From the NCBI GenBank assembly GCA_038363925.1, contig JAQQWL010000004.1:1612001-1676000 (forward strand): a stretch of DNA of 64,000 bases. Reading direction: 5' to 3'. Positions 33,674 to 45,900 of this stretch are shown piece by piece. A program made the translations under genes and the position numbers. This DNA comes from Apiospora phragmitis. Taxonomy: Eukaryota > Ascomycota > Sordariomycetes > Amphisphaeriales > Apiosporaceae. A model generated the notes under the pieces. The model made no database searches. It was not told the origin of the DNA and worked only from the letters and a program-made list of their open reading frames with translations. How positions within the stretch are numbered: position 1 is the first letter of the stretch; each line of letters begins with the position of its first letter.

Positions 33674-36335
33674 CTACATGAATTTCTCAGGCAGGCTAAG
33701 GACCCGATAAAGCTGCATATCTTCGCCCAGGAGGCAGACTCTTGCCGGCAAATGGCCCCTCTGCTTACTTGCCCCTCTGATTTCCATCTGAACAGGATCC
33801 CATCCACCATCGGCCGGGACCATCATGTTCGGGAATACGCTGGTCACTTGCTCGGTGCGGAGCACATGCGGTACAGTCGGTTGCCCCGCAACGTAGTTTG
33901 TATATCCTAGTTCGGCGGATTGATGAGGAATTCGAATGATTCGCATTTCGTCTTTTGTGTTTTGCGTCAGTGTTGGGTTCTCGGGATAGTAAAAGCGTTA
34001 CTTACCATTGACTGATATCAGCGCAAGCAAGGAGTCCCCATGCAGGAACTTGATATCAATGATCTTTGCTTCTCCAAGCGACAAGCAAGAGTATGATGTT
34101 TTGGTGGCTCCGCTGATTCCATTTACAACACTGGCCTCGGTGCGGTATAGATGAACTATGGGTCAAGTTAGTGGAGTGGTCCAAATAATGCCGCGGCCGG
34201 GTCTCACCGTTGCTGGGCTGTTCATCCTGCGAAACAGCGGTGAAAGTCAAGCTGTTGATAGTGTTCTTGAACTGAATTAGTGAATGGAGAGGTAAGCATT
34301 GCGCAGGCAAGAGAAAGACTCACCTCATGCTCAGTGATAGACATGCTGACATCGAGCTTCGACACGCGGTTCTCTAGCTCAATCCTTGTGGGCTGCCCGA
34401 AACGAACACTACGCCTCTCGGCCTCAGCAATTCCATTGAACACCGCGCTCGCCTTGTCCACCAGGTAATTCACGAGGAACTCGACCTGGGGGAGAACACC
34501 ACCTTCAGGTTGGCCGAGCTCTTGGGACCTGATCTGCTTGTCGAGCATCTCCAGCACAGACGATCCGTTCTCAGCCTGTTGCCGGTCCTTCCCCGAATCT
34601 TCCGGTGAGACGTTACTTAGATACGCTCTTAGAGGGCTGGCCTTCATACACTGTTGAATGTACGTCAGGATCTTGCCGTGCTCCATAGTAGCTTCCTTCT
34701 CGGACAGCTCTTCGGATATAGTTGATGAAGCCAACCGGTCGATTTCGAACCGGAGCCAGGTAGAGAAAGAATGGAAGAGTTCCAGCTCTTCCATCACTAA
34801 TAAGAGGATCTTGTTCCCTACGAGCATCAGGCACGAAACAATGTCCATAACTGTGGTGATCTGTGCCGCAGTGAAACCGATGTCGTTCTTCGAGTCGTGA
34901 AATCGCGCTATGCCCAGCAAACGGCTTAGTATAAGGGCGATCCGTTCTAGCGACGGCAGGAAGTTCTCATGTACAAGGCTCCGGAGTCCTTCTAGTCCGG
35001 AACTGACCGCCTTATCCCATCGTTTATGACCCTATTGTGTGTAAGCAGAGAGACGCGCTATCATGGAGTAGGAGGTAGGTCTTACGCGTTCTGCTAGCTG
35101 GTCAACTAGCCATTCCTTCACCTCCGGGAAGGTGTGTCCTGTCACGACCGAGTGGTACATGGCCTGTCCGATATCCATTTCACCGTAATTTCCGGCCTCT
35201 TTGAGTGTTTCGTTGATACTGTTCAGAAATTTGCTTGGCAATTCTCTGGTGGCCTGCCATTCATATAACATGCGCAGCTGTACTTGCTTGACATATCTGA
35301 GTAGCTTTTGTAGAGTTGTTGTTTTAAAAGCCAGCAAGGAAAGGTTTTCGGGGAGGAATATATAAACGTTAAGTCCCAGGGGACTACATATAGAACATTG
35401 GACCCGCTGTCTGTTACCGATTGGAACACGAGGAGTGTGTCGAGACATCCGGGTGGGAGGCATGTGCTGACAGCTTCAGGGCACTACCTTGACCAGAGGG
35501 GCCTGGTATCTTGAAGCGAAATGTTCCGATGACGAAGGAGTCGTAGATACTAAGGTGGATGTGTCCGTCATCGGACCCGACGACCATAATGTCGACCTCA
35601 TCACTGCTCCCTGGCGAGAGGGGACAGAACAGAAACTCCAAAGAAGCTCTTGTGGTGAAAACATACATGTCATCGCTATATACCATTAGTTCGCATCGCA
35701 CGTGCCTTGGGAAATAGATCTGGCTTACCCAGAACCACCCGACGCAGGCAGAGGACTGATCTTGGGGAGTGCCGTCTCGATATCGAGGAACGTCAGCTCC
35801 CTCGGCAAGTCCAAAACATCCTTGCGGTCGCTTTCGTCGGTACCATTGAGTGACAAGCCTTGCAAGGCTGCAGTCACTGATTCGGTAGCCTGAGGAGATG
35901 ACCGTCTATCGGTGCGATTCTGCGCCCAGCCGATGTAGGTGATGGCACGGCTGCTGCCAGCCTCGCACACGGGGATCTGGTGGATGGCTTTATTGTTCTC
36001 CAAGCCCAGGAGCCTGACACACCCGTCGCTCCATCCGACAGCAAGAAATTGGCCTAGCATGCAGTGATTAACAGGGCGGGACGGACGACGACATGCGACG
36101 AACGGGCTGAGTCAAACTTACCATTGGGCTTCCAACGCAGGGCCTGCACCGACTCTTTTTCGCCGCGCTGGCTGCTCTTCACGACGACTTGGCCATTCGA
36201 CCGCCATATCTGCAAAGTTTTGGACCCTGCTGCTCCAGCGAAGAGCTCGATGGTGGGATTGTAGGTGAGCATGCCATCATGTCTTTGGTCCAGCACAGTG
36301 TGGCTCATGAGCCCAAGCTGGACAGGCTCGGCCAT
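33674..36335 (-). CDS. APC4: Anaphase-promoting complex subunit 4 (frame interrupted twice)
   Basis: A scaffold subunit of the APC/C ubiquitin ligase, which targets securin and cyclins in mitosis. Exons: 36335-36122, 36053-35729, 35675-35086, 35031-34324, 34271-34208, 34155-34006 and 33951-33674. The N-terminal WD40-like part begins MLTYNPTIELFA and contains LQIWRSNGQVVVKSS, ALRWKPNGQFLAVGWSDG and VDIMVVGSDDGHIHLS. The central helical Apc4 region contains TTTLQKLLRYVKQVQLRML, ATRELPSKFLNSINETL and GHKRWDKAVSSGLEGLRSLV. The C-terminus HLPARVCLLGEDMQLYRV is family-typical. Within exon 3 two one-base losses break the frame, at the GG 35432-35433 and beside the GGGG 35350-35353. Restoring both gives VLYVVPWDLTFIYSSPENLSL and a protein of 776 residues with every splice phase intact. 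The only competing explanation for the first break is an improbably short 34-base intron. Confidence 0.88.
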
Positions 36336-36956
36336 TACTGGAGCTTGAAAACCGGCGTATTATCGCGGGGCCTGGTCATACTTAAACGGATGGATGGCTC
36401 GGACTTTTGCCCAGGAACATAGTGCTGGGGAATATTGAGAGAAAGAGGATCACTTAACGCGCCTTGACGCGATTACTTGGGAGGTGCACCAATGCGAGTG
36501 GAAGTGTTCTTGCGTTTTCGGAACCACAGTGTTGCTTGTTAGTTTCGACACTTGCTCCAAATTCCATATTCCACACACCACAGGACTTCCTTGCCATGCT
36601 TGTACGCATACCAACCAGATGGTTTATTTACTTACTTTTCGTATGCTAAAGATATGTTTACAAATCAGTGAGAGAGAAACAAGCCATTCCGCCAATTTTT
36701 GATGCAATGTTTTCTTTTCATCATCTCGGAAATACTTCCAGTACATCACCCATAGTAAGGTATAAGCACCATCTGTATGCATTTCATAGCGTCTGCTTTG
36801 GACAGATTACAAGTAAATCGCGCGATATCAAGTATTGCGTTTGCATCAAAGGCGCGATGCTCTATAGACTTATTTGCTAGCCGCCATAGCCCTCTAACCA
36901 CTTTACTTTTCGCTGTGAAACCGAAGTACTGAACTCCATCCCCTTTCCAGGACTAT
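36336..36956. promoter_or_regulatory. APC4 promoter and coatomer delta 3' flank
   Basis: 621 bases with short unsupported frames. The APC4 start lies at the left edge, so its promoter lies here, together with the 3' UTR of coatomer delta. Confidence 0.45.
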
Positions 36957-38666
36957 TTACTCGACTAGATAAGAGTCTGCCGAGGACTTGATGTCCTTGG
37001 AGAATGTAACCTCTTCGTTCATTTCAACCAGCGATACCGACGAGACCTAGTTTAAACGCCTGTTAGCACAGTTTCAAGAGAGTGAAAGAAGTCGGGTACT
37101 TACATCTACGTCGACATATGGTGATGTCTTGGAGAACCGCACTTGCATCGGGAAGAACTCGTTCTCGTCGTCTGCCTGGGCCTCGAACTCAAACGAGCCA
37201 GTCGGTTCGTCCGCCGTCACTGTGCCAATCGACCATTCTAAGCTATCTCCTGAAACCTCGTAGGTTGCATCGAAACTAGAAACCGAAGGCTCGCTTGTGA
37301 CATAGGGAATCACCACGCTAACATCCTTCAGCTCCTCTCCTCCAGTCAGCTCGTACTCGACGGTAAGGCCGTAGTTGCCCTCAGAACCCTTGTTGACCCA
37401 AACAGTGAACTGGATCGGCACGGCAGTGGCATCGTCTGTCTTCGGGGTGGCTCTCCACCTCAGCACACCGACGGCGTTGTTGACGGGGAAGCCGCGCGCA
37501 ACATTGCTCATCTGGATGACCTTGGAACTGTTGAAAACACCCTTGTCGACATTAGGATGCGTGCGGAACTGCGCGCCGTGGGAGGGGTGGGCCGAAAGGT
37601 CAAGTTTGACCTTGGTCAGGCTTGGGTCGGAGATTCGCAACGTCAGATCTCCGCTGACAGCGAGTGAGTTCACAGCTCCTTCTCTTGACAACTTCGCCGA
37701 TATGGACTCGTTGATAGTGACGTGGATGGCATCCCGATCGAGGGTAGAAGACATTCGGGCAGCGGCGGGCTCGGCGGCAGGCGTCGGCGCAGCGACAGGA
37801 ACGAGGGGTGAATCGTCCACTTCCGAGCCCATATCGCCCCGCACACGCTCGAACATGTCGGTTGTCTTGGACTTCTTCCCCAATTGCATTCCTTGCCCTT
37901 CAAAGCAGGCTTGTGGGCAGTCTTGTTCTTCTCGGCTTCGTAGCTATCGTATGTATCTTGCGAAGGGACGGGTAGGCGGCGTGTACGTGGGGTAAATAGG
38001 CGTTCGTGGGACACCGGCGCGGCCACTTCGTGCGGCATCCTTGCGCTGCATCTCGAGCTGCTTCGCCTTCCGCTTGCGCTCTTCCGTGGCTTCCAGTTCC
38101 TTGTTCTGTAGTTGCCGTTAGCATCCCCTCCAGCACCCCTGCTACTTTCAGACATACCCTAGCAATGATCTCCTGGATGCGCTCTTCATGGGACTCCATT
38201 TCGAGGAAAGTCTTGATCTGGCTGATGGTCAAGTTCTCCCGGTAGCCCAAGGTGACCAGCTCGTCAAAAGCACTGAGCAGTTCATAGGCATTTCGGAGAA
38301 TTTCGCGCTCGTCCAAACTCTTGCATGTGCTGGTGACGACTTGGGCGAAGAGATGAAGCGAGTTGATGTCCTGCAGGATGTTGGATTGGCGGTTGGTGAT
38401 GAGGACCATGTACAGCTCGTCCAGGGGCTGGTAGACGAAGCGGACATTGTCCTGCTCCACGGTGGTATGCTGTGTGCTCGAATCGGCGAGCTTCGGGAAA
38501 GACGCTAGGAGAGCCTCGATTCGCGATCGGGGCATTTCGCGGAACTGTCTGGAGAGGACAGCCTTGCCCCCTCGGGTGCAGATGGATGCAGCCAGGACAA
38601 CCTAAAGGGGCGGCGTGTAAGCAGTTTGGCAATAGCCAGGTGTACTCTCGATATGTCGCCTACCAT
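36957..38666 (-). CDS. RET2: Coatomer subunit delta (frame interrupted)
   Basis: A subunit of the COPI coat that mediates Golgi-to-ER and intra-Golgi traffic. Exons: 38666-38664 (start codon only), 38601-38158, 38105-37104 and 37046-36957; 512 residues. The longin-like N-terminal domain starts VVLAASICTRGGKAVLSRQF and continues RFVYQPLDELYMVLITN and LLSAFDELVTLGYRE. A charged linker with KRKAKQLEMQRKDAARSG follows. The C-terminal mu-homology domain has SGDLTLRISDP, LRWRATPKTDD, VPIQFTVWVN and the end NEEVTFSKDIKS. The linker is locally out of frame: one extra base at 37963-37964 and one missing base at 37891-37892. These cancel, but between them the frame must be shifted to read SQDTYDSYEAEKNKTAHKP, a strongly family-typical stretch. 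The first coding exon consisting only of ATG is supported by donor GTAGGC. Confidence 0.9.
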
Positions 38667-40169
38667 CTTGTATGTATGTGTGTTGACTGGAACACGGCTA
38701 TAATACTATGCGAAAGGGAATTGCGCCAACAGCGGCTGTACAATGGATGGATTTGTTGTCTCTAACTGAGGTCGTAATCAATCGTGAATCTCAGGTGCAC
38801 GATTGATACAAGCACAGCTGTCCCCAAAGGACATGGAGCCAATTCAGGGATTAGATGTGGGATGTGGCCCGTGAGGAGCTGAGCCACAGCCGAATCTCCT
38901 TGGATTTAGGTACGGGGTAGGTAGCAGCTGGGAAAGTGGTGTGGCTGATGTACAGTGTGAATTCCCAGGTGCCTATGCCTTCAATTTATTTGAGTTCGGA
39001 GGCACTCCTACGGGCAGAGCACATTCAAAGGCCTACCTACCTCATAGCAGAAGTAAATCAACAGGCTCACAGGTGGCCTGCAGGATACTGTAAACGTACA
39101 AACGTAAACAGGCTTACTGAAGGCAGCCTACATGCAGATTGGCATGTGAATATTATTTCGGTAGATGATGAAAATGCACATATGTATGCATACACATTGA
39201 TGTATCCTCAAAAAGCAACGATGCTGCTTTGGCAGACTGCAGGTGCTTAATTTAGCACCTAAATTCACTTGGGTCATCAGCCACAGCACAACTGCTGCGC
39301 GCTGGAATACAGTATGACCTCACGTAAGGCCAACCCACCTGCCACCCACGCGTTAATTGGAATGCTGGCCTTGCAAAAGCGTGTTGGTGTCAACCTAAAA
39401 CGGTTAATAATCCAACCATCCATCCACCCATTACTTCACAATCAAAGGATTCTGCTAATCGCCACACTCTTTTCATTCTTCCTTCCTACCTATTGATTGT
39501 CCATCCCAGACCAGGATCAAACTCTTCATCGTCTGGACCCTGCCTGTACAGATCGCAATCGTAACTGCCTTGTCCGATCCGAAAGACCGATCATTGTCCG
39601 AACTGAAGCTGACGCTTTCAACCACGTACCGATATACCAGCCCGTCTTCCATCACTCTGTCGGCGTAGTTGCTGTGAGATTGGGTTCTGGGATTTTACCG
39701 TACCTATTATCTTGTGACGCGCATCTCCAAATCGTCAGAGATTGTGGTTCCGGTTACCTAGCAGCAAGTCGCAAGGATCCGTTCTCCGAGTGCAGCAACT
39801 TGGTTATCGGATTGTTTCGACCAACAGCACAACCATACCCAGGACCGCTTGCGCCCAACAAATTTGCTGGTGTTTCCGGCCACAATCAACAGCAAACCAG
39901 CAGTTATTTCGCAACAAATGATTTGGCAAGACTTTACAGCAACATACAAACTTGGTTTAGGGAGTCTCGGGCTTGTTTTTGCCAGCAACCGTGATAGACC
40001 GCTGCTGGATTAGGACTCCTTTGTTCGTTTTCCGGCTTCGTAGGAGTTTTCCATGGTCTTCTCAAGGCAACGGTCTCGCAGTCTGTCGAATCGATTTATT
40101 TCTTCTCAACATCAGTACCACCGCCTGTAAACAGTCAGCACCTGAGTAGTGTTGATAAACCTATCCACA
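38667..40169. promoter_or_regulatory. Divergent region between coatomer delta and the acidic protein gene
   Basis: Holds the two promoters and 5' UTRs. No supported gene. ACCTACCT-type short runs occur near 39033. Confidence 0.5.
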
Positions 40170-42954
40170 ATGACGGATGAAGATATGGAGATCATTACTG
40201 GCAATAGCCACACCGATCAAGTTGAAGATATTGATATAGATCTCAACTACACCTCTGGACAGATGGATGATGACATGATACTTGGCGATTACGACCAGAT
40301 CGCTGACGGCCAACCACACAGCCCTGAAGCAGGAGATGAGCAGATGGCAGAGGGGAGATGATGCGTCGTATGGGATGGTCGATGCTGACGAGATCGATTA
40401 CAATGAGGTGGCCGACCCAGCCAATGACCATGACATTGAAATCGGCGACACCGACGACAACTCGTGGCAGCCAGAGTCGGTTGCCATGGTGCAGGAGCAT
40501 GGAGATGCGCAGACTTCTGTTGATGAGGTTGATTTCGCTATAGTCGCAGATGCTAATGACGTTGAAGCCCAAGATGCCACAGAGGTCGGGGGCGAGGTCT
40601 GGCTTGAAGGCCAAACCTCGAATGTCGCAGATCTACCCTCAGCTGCCGCACAAACATCTCCTATACCGGAGGCACAGAAGGATTCCTCAAATGCTATCGA
40701 GACCATCCCTAGCAACGTTGACCATACGGAGGTATCAAACGGCGCTTTAAGCCCTGTAACCTCGAATAACCCTCCCAGCATAGAAATTGGCAGTACTGCT
40801 CCGCGGGAGCAGGGAACACAGCAGCCGGGCATGCAAGAGGGAGCATCAAGAGGAGCCTCACGAGGAACCCCAGGAGGAGTATCAAGAGGAACGCCTTGAT
40901 GGGTACGAAGAGGAGCATCAAGAGGAGCATAATGGAGAGCATCTCGAAGAATATCCCGGTGAATACCAAGAGGGATTCGAGGAACTCGATCAAGGCTTTG
41001 GTGAAGATGATCAAGAGCAAGAGGGGGCAGAAATGGGTGCATCCGAGGTTGTTGGTGCCGACGCCACCGGCGAAGGTCCTGAACCGTCGATGGATCTGCA
41101 GCATCTCGAATCAGGTGAACCCAATGGAGGGGATCATGTAGAGGATGCACAGGCTACAGATGAGTGGCCTGGAGAAAATCTTGGCATTTCTGACGGGGTC
41201 CAGGCAGGCGTTGACTCTCATGAGACCGCCAGCCAAGTCGAGCAGCAGGTTCCTTCCCAAACCCATGAGGATGCTCCAGTCGCACAGAGTTCATCTCCCC
41301 TTGCGAATTCTGCCAGTGCGGAAGACGATAATGCTGGGGAGAGCAAGACCGTTGGGCCATTGCCGCACCCGCAAATCACTGCTACTGAGGATCCGTCAGC
41401 TATTGCCGCTCGGTATGACATCGTTGTCCAATATGGAGATTCGGATTATCAGCTCTTTGCTAAGTCCACGGAGGATGATCCGAATCGCTACTTTCTGAGC
41501 GACCGATCCACGTTAGACTTGCCATTGGCTGAATTTCTGTCGAGTATCCGCGAGGTTATAGCTCAGGAACTCTCGCCCTTGGATGAGCTTGTAATGAGCA
41601 TCGATGGGTTGGGCGTTGAGTTTGCAGAGGTACGTTCCGCTTCCTCAATTGCTTAAGCCTTGACACTGACTCGTGACAGACTACGACTCGTGATTTTATC
41701 GAAAGATATACATTCGGTGATATGCTGGTGTTGTACGACAACCTTGCAAGCAATGACGATGCAGACTTCAGACCTGATATCCACATTGTTCTGCAGGTGC
41801 GACCTAATTGCAGTCAGCGACTTGCTGCACTAGTGGACCAAGCCAACTCCGGTCGAGGTCTGAGTGATGTAGCTCTTTACCGTGATTCACCCCAGCTCGA
41901 TGATGACGACTTCGATGAGGATTTTAAGGAGTACGAAGAGGATGAAGCCCTCGCGATAACCCCCGAACCCGAGAACGATGAGTACCACGATGACGTCGAC
42001 GACGAGGCGGATGACAATCATCAACCAGACGAGCAGAAGGCTCTCGAGTACACAGAAAACGACGATCAAGACCAACGTTCGGACTCCCAAGAGGTAAATG
42101 GCCAATCTGCTGACATACCAAAGTCGCCTGGAGAGGACGAAGCAGAAGTGGCCAACGTGGACGACGATTCACTGAACGGCAATGATGAACTGGATCTCGG
42201 CCCGGCTAAGCAGGGTAATACCCCTTTTTTCTCAAGTTCTCCTGCGGTGCATTGCACGGGAAACCCCAGCGAGTGCTTATACGATGACTGCTTTCTTATG
42301 GATCTCTCGGATGATGGCGATGACCATCAACCTGGTCTTTCGAGCCCGGTGGTAGCCCAGTCTTGTTTTCATGGCACCCCGAGTGCGCCTAATCATGCAT
42401 CTCATAGCAAAGTCTATCAGGACACAGTCTTACTTCCCAATACGTCGGATGCTAATTCAAAACGCTCTCAAGATCAACCAGGCTCCAACGGAACACAGGG
42501 TCAACCGATCAATCATAACGATGAACCTCTTACTCAGAACGGACACGGGTCAGACGCGTCTTCGCATCATACCAGTGTCACAGCTACCTTGAACGGAGAC
42601 GATCAGGATGAGATCGACTACTCTGACGATGAAGATGGTGACGACCAGGATGCTGCAAACAGTATCTTACAAGATGGGATTACTACCCAAGAACCCACAG
42701 CGCCGACCAAGTCGCAAACCGCTGCCGACGATGAGATTACTTGGGAATCAGAGGATGAGGACGCGGGTGATGCGGCCAATACCACACCTTCCAAAGTGTC
42801 GGCACAAGTGTCGCCGACAACGAGAAAGCGCACACGATCTGCTTCTAACGCGGCAGATGACGAGGCACCTCCTAGTAAGCTTCTCCCATTCATATTGTCG
42901 ACCCCAAAAATGCATGGCTAACTCGGTGCAGGTGCTAGACCTCGTCTGTCATGA
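40170..42954 (+). CDS. Large acidic, mostly disordered protein of unknown function (frame interrupted)
   Basis: Three exons (40170-41629, 41680-42874 and 42932-42954) give 891 residues after two corrections. At 40352-40355 a GGGG should be GGG, joining DEQMAEG to DDASYGMVDADEIDY. At 40839-40841 a GGG should be GG, joining QPGMQE to EHQEEPHEEPQEE. With both, all splice phases fit. Residues about 1-390 are acidic and low-complexity, including imperfect EEHQEE/EEPQEE/EEYQEE repeats. A better-ordered block of about 150 residues straddles intron 1 (YDIVVQYGDSDYQLFAKS, FLSDRSTLDLPLAEFLSSI, DFIERYTFGDMLVLYDN, DIHIVLQVRPNCSQRL). The C-terminal half is Asp/Glu/Asn/Ser-rich, with DEIDYSDDEDGDD and DEITWESEDEDAGD near a basic end KRTRSAS and PRLS. 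Composition suggests a nuclear or chromatin-associated protein. I know of no named function. Confidence 0.7.
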
Positions 42955-45900
42955 TCATCTGCGAATCCCTCCTATTTTCCGGTTCTTTTCGCGTAGTACT
43001 GATCTTTACACTCCCCCTTCTAATTGCGACCATCCCCGCAGCTATTGGGGAAATCTCGAGACTGATATCGTTTTTCGACGGTCTCGGTCCTTGCTATACT
43101 TTCTCGAAAAGTATAGTCGGTCTTGCCTTTGATACTAACGAAAACAGATTGATATCGGTTCGATTGTCCTTGTTTGGTAAGTAAACGAACATGTGTCGGC
43201 TGCCCAAACGCTGCACACCATAGTGTTATTTCTGGAGTTTTCGACGTCCAAAGCTTCCAGGTTTCGCCAAATTGATACCCACGCTTTCGGTCTTACAGAC
43301 CACTCTAATCGCTGCGTAACTGCAACGAGAAGCAGAGTCTTTATTTTTAGGTCCTAGGGGCGTTCAAGAGTCTTGGGGTTACTTTACGAAAAGAAGATAA
43401 TTCCCGGAATGGGGAATCAATGGAGGGTATACCATTCCAGCGTTTTGGTTTTCTGTTTTCCCCGAGGCATTCGCAGAGGCGGTACCTGTATGAGTACGCA
43501 CGCAATGTCTGCGGCGGCACAAGGACGAACCATCATAACAGCAAAGGAGAAGAGAAGGAGAACAAGAGAAGTTGCTCGGGAGCTGTTGGTGATGTTTACA
43601 CATCGGAGACACAAACCTCCGGCGACATAGCTAGCTGGAAGATGAACTCGAGATCCGGATCTAATGTAGGCTTTGGTAATAGATCAAGCTGCTGGCCTGG
43701 TATCTGAGGTGGACATATCACAATTTCTCTGTGGTAACTCTGTGTTAGTGTTGAGGAAGGGACACTGAAGTCGCGGCGGCGACGGCGGCGGCATCGTAGT
43801 AGTTTAGTACTGAGTTGATGAAGCCAGCTAGTTCCTGGAGGCAATTGATGATATCGTCCTTGCAGATGAGTTTGGGATTCTTCCTGGATCCCGTCTTCTG
43901 ATTTTCTTCTTGTGTCAATCGGCAAGCAGGCTATTCCTCCAGTTGCTCCACGCAAGTGAAACAATGAAGTGCAAAAAGACTCGCTCTCGTCGACGCGTTA
44001 GGATAGATGGATAGGATATGGCGTTGCGGGCGTGCCCCGACACAGGGTCCTACGGATAGATATCATCGAATTTCCTTTGATTATATGAGCATTTATGCAG
44101 AACGGCGATTCCCATATTGGTATTTGACGCCATCCACATCTTCAGTGATTACTTACCTAGTCCACGAACTACAACCAGGCATTCTCCAGCATCTCAGCTA
44201 TCTCGTCACTCGTCGCCGGCCCATAGGGGAGACTCGGCCGAAGAGTGGACAAAAAGTCGGTGTCACGTGAAATGACGACATGCAGGGGTCTTTACTCAAA
44301 TATAGTATTTGCTCAGGCTAGCTCTGGAAATGGGAATGTGAGAGAGCCGCACACTCACCGTCAACCGAAGGAGAAAAAAAGTATCACCATAGAGTGACCG
44401 GTCCTGGTTCGGGATGCGCCGTTGACCGCCTGCCGCTGAGGGTGCATTGTGTGCACTATGCGCTGCTAGCTCGTGGGGTCCGCTATCCTAGCTCTGGAAT
44501 CTATGCGTGTGTGGTGTGGAAGGGAGGGGGGATATTTCTGCCGGACGGTTAAAACCTAGCAGATAGAAAAACGGAACGAGGCCGCACTTTGTAGCCGCTT
44601 GGCACCGCCTGGCCGGTCGGCTTAACAAGCAATGAAGGTATACTATTACTACACTTACACGCCATTAACTAGCACTTCCTCTTAGGCACGTAATGGCCGC
44701 GACTGATTAGTTCTTGGGTTTCTGGCCCTCTATCAGGCCCCTCCTCCCCTCCCCGTATCGTGTCCGTGGGCAGGTGAGCTTTGAATGACACTCACCACTC
44801 GGAGCAATAAGGGTTGGACTGTGCAGGTCATCCATCATCATCATAGTAGTAAACAAGGGGCCCCATATAATAATAACCTTGGCATATCACGCGACATTTG
44901 GGCGTAATCAGGGTATTTTCATTACTCAATCGTTTGCTGATAGCGCAATTACCCGGACTGCGACATCGACAACGCCAACCCCGGATGTCGTGATGTGATT
45001 GCAAGAATTGATGCAGCAGACTGAGCCTCGAAGTCGTCAGGAATTCGTCGGCAGCAGCAAAGGTTCGAGCAAATGAGGCTCTTTTCTCTATTTAGCAAGT
45101 TGCTAGATTGCTCCGAGGTTAGCGCAACAAGCCGGGACAAGACTTTAGGGGGGCGATCATGGTGTGCTGGCTTCCTGGTTGACAGTTGCTTTTGCGCATC
45201 TGGAGCTGGGCGAAAAAGCTTGGTCAGAGTTGGCAATGTCTTCGATTGCTGGGCAAGCGCTGGGCAGAAGCTTGATACTACATAAGTAGAACTCGATAAT
45301 TGACGATCACGCCCGGAATTGCCATTTGCCTCGCACGAAAAAGGAACATCCTTTTTCTCGAGTCATAGGCCAGTCACTATCGAGCAATTGCAATCGCGAC
45401 TCATTCGACGGCTGAATTGTGAATGCAACGTGCCATGGGGATACACCCACAAACGTCAGCGGCGCGCGGCAAAACCGCTTCGCTTCTGCAGGTACCCCGT
45501 GTTTGCAGGCCGGGAGGCATCCCAGCATCCCTACGTTGCAAGTTGACAGCTGATAAAGATTGTCTTGCCGCCGATATGAGGGCATCGCGTTCCCCGATGA
45601 GACGATCAAGTCGCCTCATTTCCGGTTCTCTGGTACAGCTACCCACCCACGAAGATAAGCTGAGTTCATCTCATTGGTAAGCCAGGGACAAAGGCCGTGC
45701 GGCTGGTGCGCACCATGTCTGGAACCACCACACCAGGATTCCACTCACCAGGGTTCTAGATATGTACCAGATGCGCGCTTCCAGGCCGGCCCGGGCTTTC
45801 TTCGCCTAACTCGCGGATGCTGAGAGGCAATACTTGTATGGATCGAGTCAGGCTAATCCTCAATGACAGCCAGCCCCGGTTTCAAACGCCGATAATCAAG

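Noticed and set aside
35384..35417. 34-base intron in APC4 between 35417 and 35384
   Set aside because: Far below the intron sizes in this window, and would delete VLYVVPWDLTF, which reads as conserved sequence. Two one-base corrections explain the region better.
44949..45236. 95-codon minus-strand frame with plausible start (MPTLTKLFRPAP)
   Set aside because: Interesting composition but no family, neighbours or splicing to support it.
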